From contig JAFRLF010000163.1 in NCBI GenBank assembly GCA_017431365.1, positions 1-53,027 on the forward strand: a stretch of 53,027 bases of DNA, written 5' to 3'. This stretch comes from Clostridia bacterium. Its GTDB lineage: Bacteria; Bacillota; Clostridia; Christensenellales; Aristaeellaceae. Positions within the stretch are counted from its first letter, which is position 1; every line of letters begins with the position of its first letter. The notes below the pieces were generated by a model that worked only from the letters and a program-made list of their open reading frames with translations, was not told where the DNA came from and made no database searches. Shown here piece after piece: positions 40,086 through 47,419 of the stretch. A program made the position numbers and the translations under genes.

Positions 40086-41041
40086 TGCGGGTGGTTCTCG
40101 GACTGGATACGAGCTGTTATACCACCAGCTGCGGGCTGGCGATGGAGAGGCGGGGTCTCGACCAGGCGCGCCGCCTATTGGATGTGCCACTGGGCGAGAG
40201 GGGACTGCAGCAGTCTAAAGGCGTGTTTCAGCACGTCGGGCGGATGCCGGCGCTGATAGAGGCCCTTCTGTCACGGCATGCCGACGCTGAGATCGTGGGA
40301 GTGTGCGCTTCCATAAGGCCGCGTCCTGTCGAGGGGTCCTACATGCCGGTTTTCACCGTCGGAGAGGGGCACGGGCGCACCTTGGCCGCGACTCTGCGCG
40401 TTCCATTTATTGAGACGTCACATCAGCAGGGGCATATCCGCGCCGCGATGTGGACGACTCCCTTGACGCCTGGGGACCGCTTTCTTGCCCTGCACTTGAG
40501 CGGAGGAACGACTGAGATCGTCGTCTATGATGAAGGCGCTGTGCGTCTGATCGGAGGGACGAACGACCTTCACGCGGGACAGTTCATCGATAGGGTGGGC
40601 GTCGCGCTTGGCCTGTCGTTTCCCGCCGGGCCGGAGCTGGAGAAGCTGGCCTGTCGTGGTCAGGCAAAGGCCGGTCTTCCCATCTGGGTCCGGGGGACGA
40701 CGTGTTCGTTTTCCGGTAGTGAATCAGCCGCTCAGCGCATGATCGCTGCGGATGAGCTCTCGCGTGAGGACATGGCCGCCGAGGTGTTTTCGTGCGTGGC
40801 GCGTAGTATCGCCAAGGTTCTGGTGAACGCTGTCGTCGAAACCGGCGTCGAACGCATCCTTCTGGCCGGCGGCGTGACCAGTTCCATACTGATGCGCGAC
40901 CTCATATCAGCGCGCGTGAAAAGGTTGAATCCCAGGGTAAAATTGTACTGGGGCCAGCCGGAATTCTCCGGTGACAACGCCTGCGGCGCGGCGCTGATCG
41001 GCGCGGATACTCTGGGTATTCACTGTGAGCTTTCCGAATGA
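40085..41041 (+). CDS. Kae1/TsaD-like paralogue (ASKHA ATPase fold)
   Basis: A 318-residue member of the Kae1/TsaD/Gcp family. LGLDTSCYTTSCGLA opens as in TsaD; the family's metal motif is present in altered form (ETSHQQGHIRAAM near residue 115 for NH-L-x-GH), HLSGGTTEIVV near 140 for the SGGHT motif, DRVGVALGLSFPAGPELEKLA near 175, and LLAGGVTSSILMRDL near 260 for the GGV-x-x-N motif, where Asn is replaced by Ser. It is shorter and more divergent than genuine TsaD, so t6A synthesis is not assured; such paralogues occur in Clostridia next to nusB. The ATG at 40085 has GAGGAG 6 bases upstream; a GTG three bases earlier is also possible. Confidence 0.82.
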   Translation: MRVVLGLDTSCYTTSCGLAMERRGLDQARRLLDVPLGERGLQQSKGVFQHVGRMPALIEALLSRHADAEIVGVCASIRPRPVEGSYMPVFTVGEGHGRTLAATLRVPFIETSHQQGHIRAAMWTTPLTPGDRFLALHLSGGTTEIVVYDEGAVRLIGGTNDLHAGQFIDRVGVALGLSFPAGPELEKLACRGQAKAGLPIWVRGTTCSFSGSESAAQRMIAADELSREDMAAEVFSCVARSIAKVLVNAVVETGVERILLAGGVTSSILMRDLISARVKRLNPRVKLYWGQPEFSGDNACGAALIGADTLGIHCELSE

Positions 41042-41063
41042 TGCTTCAAGGGAGGTCAGCGAG

Positions 41064-41912
41064 ATGGCTGTTATCATGGATGGTAAGGCCCTAGCCGCAA
41101 AAGTAAAAGAAGATGCGAAACGACAGGTTGAGGCTCTTCAAAACTCGGGCGTTCAGCCGACACTGGCCGTTATCCTCGTAGGAGAGGATCCGGCATCGCA
41201 GGTGTATGTGCGCAACAAAGAGCGGGCCTGCAAAGCCTGCGGCATACGCTCACAGGCAATTCGCCTGCCGGCTTCGATCACTCAGGCGCAGCTTCTCGAA
41301 CAGATCGATGTCCTGAATCAGGATGCGTCAGTGCACGGCATTCTCCTGCAGCTGCCGCTGCCTAAGGGGCTGGACAGCGCCGAGGCCATCATGGCCATTT
41401 CCCCGGAAAAAGACGTGGACGGGTTCCACCCGATGAACGTCGGCGCGTTGGTCAATGACTGGGAGGGCTTTGTGCCGTGTACGCCGCTGGGCTGTATACA
41501 TCTCTTGAAGACGTACGGCGTTGAATTGGATGGGAAAGAAGCGGTGGTCATCGGTCGCAGCAAGATCGTAGGGAAACCTGTTCAGGCCCTCCTTATGCGG
41601 GAAAACTGCACCGTAACGGTCTGCCATACGCATACGCGTCGTTTGGCCGAAGTCGTGAGGCGAGCAGAAATTGTCGTGGCCTCAGTGGGAAAGCCGCGTT
41701 TTGTGACCGCAGACATGATAAGAGACGGCGCGGCAGTCATCGACGTAGGCATCAATCGCCTTGAGGACGGATCCCTGTGCGGCGATGTGGATTTTGACGC
41801 TGTGAAGGAAAAGGCTTCGTTTATTACGCCCGTGCCTGGCGGCGTCGGCCCCATGACGGTGGCTATGCTGATGATGAACACGGTAAAGGCGGCTGCTCGA
41901 TATGGCCGCTGA
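41064..41912 (+). CDS. folD: Bifunctional methylenetetrahydrofolate dehydrogenase/cyclohydrolase FolD
   Basis: Interconverts 5,10-methylene-THF, methenyl-THF and 10-formyl-THF with NADP. 282 residues. YVRNKERACKACGIRS near residue 52 (Tyr and catalytic Lys), VHGILLQLPLPKGLD near 90, KDVDGFHPMNVGAL near 117, CTPLGCIHLL near 137, Rossmann KEAVVIGRSKIVGKP near 157, and the end FITPVPGGVGPMTVAMLMMNT. ATG at 41064 has GGGAGGT about 7 bases upstream; the longer frame from 41025 overlaps the previous gene without a binding site. Ends 11 bases inside xseA. Confidence 0.96.
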   Translation: MAVIMDGKALAAKVKEDAKRQVEALQNSGVQPTLAVILVGEDPASQVYVRNKERACKACGIRSQAIRLPASITQAQLLEQIDVLNQDASVHGILLQLPLPKGLDSAEAIMAISPEKDVDGFHPMNVGALVNDWEGFVPCTPLGCIHLLKTYGVELDGKEAVVIGRSKIVGKPVQALLMRENCTVTVCHTHTRRLAEVVRRAEIVVASVGKPRFVTADMIRDGAAVIDVGINRLEDGSLCGDVDFDAVKEKASFITPVPGGVGPMTVAMLMMNTVKAAARYGR

Positions 41913-43284
41913 CTGGTCTTTGACGGTCAGCCAGCTGAACGAATACGTCCGCAAGTCCCTGTCGGGCGATCCGATGCTGCGGGACATTCGCGTGACGGGG
42001 GAGATTTCGGGCTTTAAACGGCATTTCAGCGGACACCTGTATTTTGCCCTTAAGGACGAATCTGCCCGTGTACAGTGTGTGATGTTCCGCTCTGACGCCG
42101 CCGCTCTCGATATTCAGCTCGCAGACGGCATGCTCGTCGTTGCGAGGGGGTCGGCTTCTCTGTACGCCCAGAGCGGTACGTTTCAGCTCTATGTACAGAC
42201 GGTGACCCCGCAGGGCGCCGGCGCGCTTTATCTGAAGTTCGAAATGTTGAAACGGCGCCTGTCCCAGGAGGGGCTCTTTGACCCCGCCTTAAAAAGAGCC
42301 ATACCCATGAATCCCAGGCTCCTGGGTGTGGTCACGTCGCGCACGGGCGCTGTTTTGCACGATATTTGCACGGTGGCGCGCCGTCGCAACCCGAATATAG
42401 ATATCCTCCTGGCGCCGTGCGCCGTACAGGGCGTGTCAGCGGCGCGGGAAATCGCTGCGGCTATAGAAAAACTCAATCAGATCGAGCCGGCTCCCGACGT
42501 CATTCTCTGCGGGCGGGGCGGCGGCTCTATAGAGGATCTCTGGCCTTTCAACGAAGAAATCGTGGCTCGGGCTATCCGGGCTTCCCGCGTGCCGGTAATC
42601 TCCTGTGTCGGTCATGAGACGGATTTTACGATAGCGGACTTTTCGGCTGATCTGCGGGCCCCTACGCCGTCCGCTGCCGCCGAATTGGCCGTTCCTGAGG
42701 TCGACGCGCTTAATCAGGCGATCGATCTGGACATAAGGCGCGGCGAAAGGGCGATCCGCGCACGCCTGACCCTCCAAAGGGCACGCCTTCAGCGAATGAG
42801 CGCCGCTCACTGCATGAAGGATCCCCTGAACGCTGTGATCGTTCCGCACAGAAATCGCCTGGCGGCGGCGACCGAGCGGCTGACAGGCGCGATGAACGCG
42901 CCTTTGATTCTGAACCGCGCACGTTATTCACACGCGCGTTCGGTTCTGAAGTCGGCGGGGGAACGGCTCATGACGCACCCTCGGATGCGGCTTGATGCTC
43001 TGAAACGTCGGCTTGAGGGACAGTCTCCCGCGCTGACGCTCAGAAGTCGAGCGAGGCTTGAGACGCTTGTGCGCGCCCTGGAAGCCGTCAATCCGGGAAA
43101 TGTGCTGAGCCGCGGCTACGCGCTGGTCAAGCGCGGCGACAGCGTGATGGCCCGCGCCGCCGATCTCCGGCCTGGCGACACGGTCAACCTGGTTTTTGCG
43201 GACGGATCGGCGGAGGCTGTCATAAAGGATGAGGAGGAGCTCGGGCATGGCCAAGGAAATGAACTTCGAAAACGGCATGGATGA
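41902..43284 (+). CDS. xseA: Exodeoxyribonuclease VII large subunit
   Basis: Catalytic subunit of the ATP-independent single-strand exonuclease. 460 residues: N-terminal OB-fold (SLTVSQLNEYVRKSL, VTGEISGFKRHFSGHLYFALKD), then the catalytic core with GVVTSRTGAVLHDI near residue 138, DVILCGRGGGSIEDLWPFNEE near 194 and SCVGHETDFTIADFSADLRAPTPSAAAEL near 234, followed by the long coiled coil and a C-terminal LSRGYALVKRGD element. Complete and of normal length. Overlaps folD by 11 bases and xseB by 38. Confidence 0.96.
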   Translation: MAADWSLTVSQLNEYVRKSLSGDPMLRDIRVTGEISGFKRHFSGHLYFALKDESARVQCVMFRSDAAALDIQLADGMLVVARGSASLYAQSGTFQLYVQTVTPQGAGALYLKFEMLKRRLSQEGLFDPALKRAIPMNPRLLGVVTSRTGAVLHDICTVARRRNPNIDILLAPCAVQGVSAAREIAAAIEKLNQIEPAPDVILCGRGGGSIEDLWPFNEEIVARAIRASRVPVISCVGHETDFTIADFSADLRAPTPSAAAELAVPEVDALNQAIDLDIRRGERAIRARLTLQRARLQRMSAAHCMKDPLNAVIVPHRNRLAAATERLTGAMNAPLILNRARYSHARSVLKSAGERLMTHPRMRLDALKRRLEGQSPALTLRSRARLETLVRALEAVNPGNVLSRGYALVKRGDSVMARAADLRPGDTVNLVFADGSAEAVIKDEEELGHGQGNELRKRHG

Positions 43285-43480
43285 ACTTGAAGCGCTGGTC
43301 GAGACGCTTGAAAAGGGCGAATTGAATCTGGAGGACTCTTTCAAGGCCTATGAAAAAGCCGTCAAACTCGCATCCCGTCTGAAGAGCATCCTCGATCAGG
43401 GGGAGGCGCGCATCGCCATGTTGACGGAAAATCTGACCAGGCAGGATATAGCTGACGAGGTGATTTCTCATGACGATTGA
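43247..43480 (+). CDS. xseB: Exodeoxyribonuclease VII small subunit
   Basis: 77-residue helical partner of XseA that keeps the large subunit soluble and active. FENGMDELEALVETLEKGELNLEDSFKAYEKAVKL is the family signature. ATG at 43247 has GAGGAG 7 bases upstream, inside the end of xseA; the longer frame from 43229 has no site. Ends 11 bases inside ispA. Confidence 0.94.
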   Translation: MAKEMNFENGMDELEALVETLEKGELNLEDSFKAYEKAVKLASRLKSILDQGEARIAMLTENLTRQDIADEVISHDD

Positions 43481-44393
43481 GGATTACGCTTCTCTGGTCG
43501 AGGAAAGGCTCGACAGGATCCTTCCTCAGGCAGACGACAACGAAATGAGCGCGCTGAAGGCAGGCTGCGTTCCGGCCCTTCTCGAAAACGCCATGCGCTA
43601 TAGCGTGATGGCGGGCGGGAAGAGACTCCGGCCTTCGATGCTCCTCGCTGCGGCCGACATGCTGAGCGTCGACAGGGAAGCCGCCATGCCCTTTGCCTGC
43701 GCTCTGGAAATGATACACACGTATTCGCTGATTCACGACGATCTCCCCGGCATGGACAACGATACGCTGCGCCGTGGGCGTCCGACCAATCACGTGGTCT
43801 TCGGTGAAGGACAGGCGATCCTGGCGGGAGACGGCCTCCTCAGTGAAGCGTTTTCGCTGATGACTGAGGCCGTAATACGTGGTTTGCCGGGCGTGGACCA
43901 AACTGCCGGACTGTTGGCTATGCGGGAAATCGTAGACGGCGCGGGCATTCGCGGTATGGTCGGAGGACAGTGCGCGGATCTCTACGCCGAAGAACGTCGC
44001 TGCGCTGACGCGGATATGCTGGCCTATATTCATGCGGAGAAGACAGCGCGTATGCTGACGTCTCCACTTCGCTGCGCGGCGAGACTGGCCGGCCTTTCCG
44101 ATGACAGTCCGCTGATGAAGGCGCTGACGCATTACGGACAGACATTCGGCCTGATATTCCAGATTGTCGACGACATACTCGACGTTCAGGGCGACAGCCG
44201 CGTCCTTGGAAAATCCATCGGCAAGGACGAACAGAACGGCAAGCTCACTTATGTGACGCTGTATGGCCTCGACGGCGCCAAAGCTCGCGTTCGCCAGCTG
44301 GAAAGCCTGGCTCTGACTGACGCGGCATCGTTAGGCAGCGGTTCCGTCTTCTTTACAGAATTGCTCACTGATATGACACTCCGCACGAAATGA
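43470..44393 (+). CDS. ispA: Polyprenyl (farnesyl/geranyl) diphosphate synthase
   Basis: Condenses IPP with DMAPP/GPP in the cytoplasm. 307 residues. MAGGKRLRPSMLLAA near residue 48 (substrate Lys and Arg), first Asp-rich motif IHDDLPGMDNDTLRRGRPTNH near 89, GDGLLSEAFSLM near 117, GGQCADL near 165, Lys in HAEKTARML near 187, second Asp-rich motif IFQIVDDILDVQGD near 228. The first motif spacing DD-x2-x-x-D (DDLPGMD) is that of short-chain FPP synthases. GAGGTGA precedes the ATG; overlaps xseB. Confidence 0.93.
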   Translation: MTIEDYASLVEERLDRILPQADDNEMSALKAGCVPALLENAMRYSVMAGGKRLRPSMLLAAADMLSVDREAAMPFACALEMIHTYSLIHDDLPGMDNDTLRRGRPTNHVVFGEGQAILAGDGLLSEAFSLMTEAVIRGLPGVDQTAGLLAMREIVDGAGIRGMVGGQCADLYAEERRCADADMLAYIHAEKTARMLTSPLRCAARLAGLSDDSPLMKALTHYGQTFGLIFQIVDDILDVQGDSRVLGKSIGKDEQNGKLTYVTLYGLDGAKARVRQLESLALTDAASLGSGSVFFTELLTDMTLRTK

Positions 44394-44420
44394 CCTGCAC
44401 CGGTTTTTTAATTGAATGCT

Positions 44421-44867
44421 ATGACGATCGTAAGACAGTTTTTGGAAAACCGAATCATGTGGATCGGCGTTCTGGCCTGGGTTGTCGCGCAGCTGGGTAA
44501 GGTGGTCATCACGCTCATGGTGGAACGACGCCTGGATCTCAGCCGCATGTTCGGCCTGGGAGGCATGCCGAGTTCACATGCCGCCGTCGTGTCAGCTGTC
44601 GCTGCTGCGGTGGGCATTCGCATGGGTTTCAATTCGGCGTTGTTTGCCATCGCTCTGACCATAGCTTTGGTCACGATGGTCGACGCGGCCGGCGTGCGCC
44701 GCGCCGCCGGACAGCAGGCCGTCATGCTCAACAGGGTCGTGCAGGAAATCATCGAAGGGGGCGGCGATCTGCCGAATGAAACGCTTCGGGAACTGCTCGG
44801 ACATACGCCGCTTCAGGTATTCGTCGGCTCAATACTCGGTACGGTGCTGGCGATTCTGATTGCCTGA
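44421..44867 (+). CDS. Divergent PAP2-family membrane protein (DUF212)
   Basis: 148-residue membrane protein of the divergent PAP2 family (YuiD-like). Four hydrophobic segments; GLGGMPSSHAAVVSAVAAAVGIRMGF near residue 46 keeps the P-S-S-H of the phosphatase motif, and VTMVDAAGVRRAAGQQAVMLN near 90 holds the D-x-x-G-V-R-R-x-x-G-x-Q signature. Function is unproven; a lipid phosphate phosphatase role, perhaps on prenyl phosphates given its place between ispA and dxs, is only inference. No clear binding site; ATG at 44421 is taken over the TTG at 44412. Confidence 0.85.
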   Translation: MTIVRQFLENRIMWIGVLAWVVAQLGKVVITLMVERRLDLSRMFGLGGMPSSHAAVVSAVAAAVGIRMGFNSALFAIALTIALVTMVDAAGVRRAAGQQAVMLNRVVQEIIEGGGDLPNETLRELLGHTPLQVFVGSILGTVLAILIA

Positions 44868-44892
44868 AGGCGTGACAGTTCGGGGGAGAAGT

Positions 44893-46743
44893 ATGCTTGA
44901 ATCAATAAGGTCGCCGAAGGATATCAAAAAACTGAGCATTGACCAGCTCTATGCGCTGGCTGACGAAATACGCGATACACTGGTTCATACGGTGCTCGAG
45001 ACGGGAGGGCATCTGGCGTCAAATCTGGGCATAGTAGAGCTGACGCTGGCTCTGGAATACGTGTTTGATCCGCCCGAGGATAAGATCGTCTTCGACGTCG
45101 GACACCAGGCATATGTGCATAAACTGTTGACCGGCCGACAGAAGGGCTTTTCCCGCCTCGGGCAAAAGGGCGGGATTTCCGGTTTCACGCGAATGAGCGA
45201 AAGCCCGTACGACGCGTTTTCCGCGGGGCACGCCTCGACGGCCATTTCCGCCGCGCTGGGCATGGCGCGCGCGCGGGATCAGATGGGCGACAGCGGCGCG
45301 GTCATCGCCGTTCTGGGCGACGGGGCGATGACGGGCGGCATGTGTTACGAGGCGCTTGACGATGCCGGCAGCACGCATACGCCGCTCATTGTCATTCTCA
45401 ACGACAACAATATGTCCATTTCGCCAAACGTCGGCGCAATGGCAAAGCGTCTGACGCGCATGCGACAGAGCGTGGCGTACGACGCCACGCGGCGCGGGCT
45501 CAAAAGGGCGTTTAAGAGCCTGCCTGTCATCGGCGGGCCGCTGCTCAAACTGTCAAGCCGGGTCACAGCCTCTGTAAAGCGCATTCTGCTGGGAGGTCAC
45601 TATTTCGAGGCGCTCGGCATTCGGTATCTTGGCCCTGTCGACGGCCACGACCTGAAGAACCTGATTCGCGTCCTTGACAGAGCGTCGCATACCGATGAGC
45701 CCATACTCATTCATGTGGTGACGCGAAAGGGCAAGGGATACCAGCCCGCCGAGTCGCAGCCTGAGAAGTATCACGGTGTACCGCCTCGCGTTACGGAAGG
45801 ACAGGAAACCGCCATTTCGAATGCGAAGATAGCGGTGGACGAGCTCATATCCCTGGCCGAGCGGGACGCGCGCGTTACGGCGCTGACGGCCGCGATGCCA
45901 AGCGGTACGGGCCTGATGGCATTCGGACAGCGGTTTCCGGATCGGTTTTACGATGTGGGCATCGCCGAAGAGCATATGGTGACCATGGCGGCCGGCATGG
46001 CGGCGTCAGGTCTCAAGCCCTACGTTGGCGTGTATTCCACATTCCTGCAGAGGGGTTACGACCAGATCGTGCATGATGTGTGCCTTGAATCGCTGCCCGT
46101 GACCTTTTTGATCGACCGCAGCGGATTGGTCGGGCCAGATGGAGCGACGCATCAGGGCATGTTCGACCTGAGCTATCTCAGGCACATCCCGAACCTGGTC
46201 CTGGCGTCTCCGCGCGACGTGAGGCAACTGCGTAAACTCATCGATTTGAGTCTCGAGTACGATGGCCCGATGGCCATACGGTATTCAAAAGGGGGCGAGG
46301 ATATGTTCGGCAGCATGGACGATCGGACGCCGCTCACCCTCGGCTCCTGGGAGGAACTCGTCGCCGGCGAGGAAGCTGAAATCCTTGCGGTCGGCCGTAT
46401 GGTCAAGACGGCGCTCAACGCTTCCATGATCCTGGCGGGTCAGGGCATTGCGTGCGGCGTAACGGACGCCCGTTTCGTCAAACCGATGGACGATCGCCTC
46501 CTCAGAGATATCGCGACGCATCGAAGGCTGATTGTGACTCTGGAGGACAACGCGGCCGCCGGAGGATTCGGTTCCGCCGTCCTTGAAAAGCTCAGCGCCT
46601 GGGGGATTGGAACGCCGATTCTTCTGATCGGTTTGCCAGATCGCTTTGTGGAGCAGGCGACGGTTGAAGAACAGACCGAAGAATGTGGTTTAACCGCAGA
46701 ACAGGTCGCAAATAGTGTTAAAAAAAGGTTGAATTCACATTGA
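44893..46743 (+). CDS. dxs: 1-deoxy-D-xylulose-5-phosphate synthase
   Basis: First enzyme of the MEP isoprenoid pathway: TPP-dependent condensation of pyruvate and glyceraldehyde-3-P. 616 residues, normal. GGHLASNLGIVELTLALEYVFD near residue 35, GHASTAISAALGMA near 112, TPP-binding VLGDGAMTGGMCYEAL near 136, transketolase-type FYDVGIAEEHMVTMAAGMA near 353 (catalytic Glu), DRSGLVGPDGATHQGMFDLSYLRHIPN near 413. ATG at 44893 has GGGGGAG 5 bases upstream; the longer frame starting at 44860 overlaps the previous gene. Immediately followed by the argR promoter; tlyA and nadK, often found here in Clostridia, are absent. Confidence 0.96.
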   Translation: MLESIRSPKDIKKLSIDQLYALADEIRDTLVHTVLETGGHLASNLGIVELTLALEYVFDPPEDKIVFDVGHQAYVHKLLTGRQKGFSRLGQKGGISGFTRMSESPYDAFSAGHASTAISAALGMARARDQMGDSGAVIAVLGDGAMTGGMCYEALDDAGSTHTPLIVILNDNNMSISPNVGAMAKRLTRMRQSVAYDATRRGLKRAFKSLPVIGGPLLKLSSRVTASVKRILLGGHYFEALGIRYLGPVDGHDLKNLIRVLDRASHTDEPILIHVVTRKGKGYQPAESQPEKYHGVPPRVTEGQETAISNAKIAVDELISLAERDARVTALTAAMPSGTGLMAFGQRFPDRFYDVGIAEEHMVTMAAGMAASGLKPYVGVYSTFLQRGYDQIVHDVCLESLPVTFLIDRSGLVGPDGATHQGMFDLSYLRHIPNLVLASPRDVRQLRKLIDLSLEYDGPMAIRYSKGGEDMFGSMDDRTPLTLGSWEELVAGEEAEILAVGRMVKTALNASMILAGQGIACGVTDARFVKPMDDRLLRDIATHRRLIVTLEDNAAAGGFGSAVLEKLSAWGIGTPILLIGLPDRFVEQATVEEQTEECGLTAEQVANSVKKRLNSH

Positions 46744-46785
46744 CAACGTGTAGAATTTGTACTATTATACAAAGTGCGGTATAAT
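46740..46785 (+). promoter_or_regulatory. Two overlapping argR promoters
   Basis: P1: TTGACA (46740-46745), 17-base spacer, TATTAT (46763-46768). P2: TTGTAC (46757-46762), 17-base spacer, TATAAT (46780-46785). The -35 of P1 overlaps the dxs stop codon. The leader is about 95-115 bases. Confidence 0.75.
46756..46773 (+). promoter_or_regulatory. ARG box (ArgR operator) in the argR promoter
   Basis: TTTGTACTATTATACAAA matches the ARG-box pattern TNTGNATWWWWATNCANA at 17 of 18 positions (C for T at position 7). It covers the -10 of P1 and the -35 of P2, so bound ArgR would block both promoters. Confidence 0.8.
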
Positions 46786-46886
46786 CTTTCATCTAATCCT
46801 TTTTTAGCCTTTGATCCCCCAGAATATCACTCCGCTCTGATCCGTCGGGACGGAGAAGATAACACTTCCGCGAGGAGGGTTTATAT

Positions 46887-47336
46887 ATGAAAGCCATGCG
46901 TCATGCGATGATTACCCAGTTGGTGGACACAATGGAGATCGACACTCAGGAAATGCTCGCCGAACTGCTCTACGAACGCGGGGTAAAAGTGACGCAGGCC
47001 ACCATATCCCGCGATATCAAGGAACTGCGCCTGATCAAGGTTCTGACAGATCATGGGACGTACAAATATGCCACCGCTGAGCGTACGGAGCGCAACGTGA
47101 CCGACCGGCTCATGCGCCTTTTCACCGAATCCGTCGTTTCCGTCGTGGAGGCGGAGAGCCTCATCGTGATCAAGACGCTGCCAGCGGCGGCCAATATCGC
47201 CGCGGAGGCTATCGACGGCATGAGCTGGCCGGAGATCGCCGGGACCCTTGCGGGTGAGAACAGCGTCTTTGTCGCCATACGCTCAATCCGTATGGTGCCC
47301 GAAGTGGCCAATCGTTTCCGGGCCATGATGAACTGA
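46887..47336 (+). CDS. argR: Arginine repressor ArgR/AhrC
   Basis: Hexameric arginine-responsive regulator, 149 residues. N-terminal winged helix about residues 4-70 with EMLAELLYERGVKVTQATISRDIKELRLIKV (recognition helix QATISRDIKEL), then the arginine-binding C-terminal domain with NIAAEAIDGMSWPEIAGTLAGENSVFVAIRS near 95-130 (the G-T-x-A-G-x-x-x motif). AGGAGGG is about 8 bases before the ATG. No arginine biosynthesis genes are in the window, but an ARG box in its own promoter indicates autoregulation. Followed by recN after 84 bases. Confidence 0.95.
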   Translation: MKAMRHAMITQLVDTMEIDTQEMLAELLYERGVKVTQATISRDIKELRLIKVLTDHGTYKYATAERTERNVTDRLMRLFTESVVSVVEAESLIVIKTLPAAANIAAEAIDGMSWPEIAGTLAGENSVFVAIRSIRMVPEVANRFRAMMN

Positions 47337-47419
47337 AGACCAGTCATATATTCTCACAGGGTTCGCACTGACGATTTTCGTCCGGCGGACCCGGAATCGT
47401 TGTTTTGGAGCAATAACCT

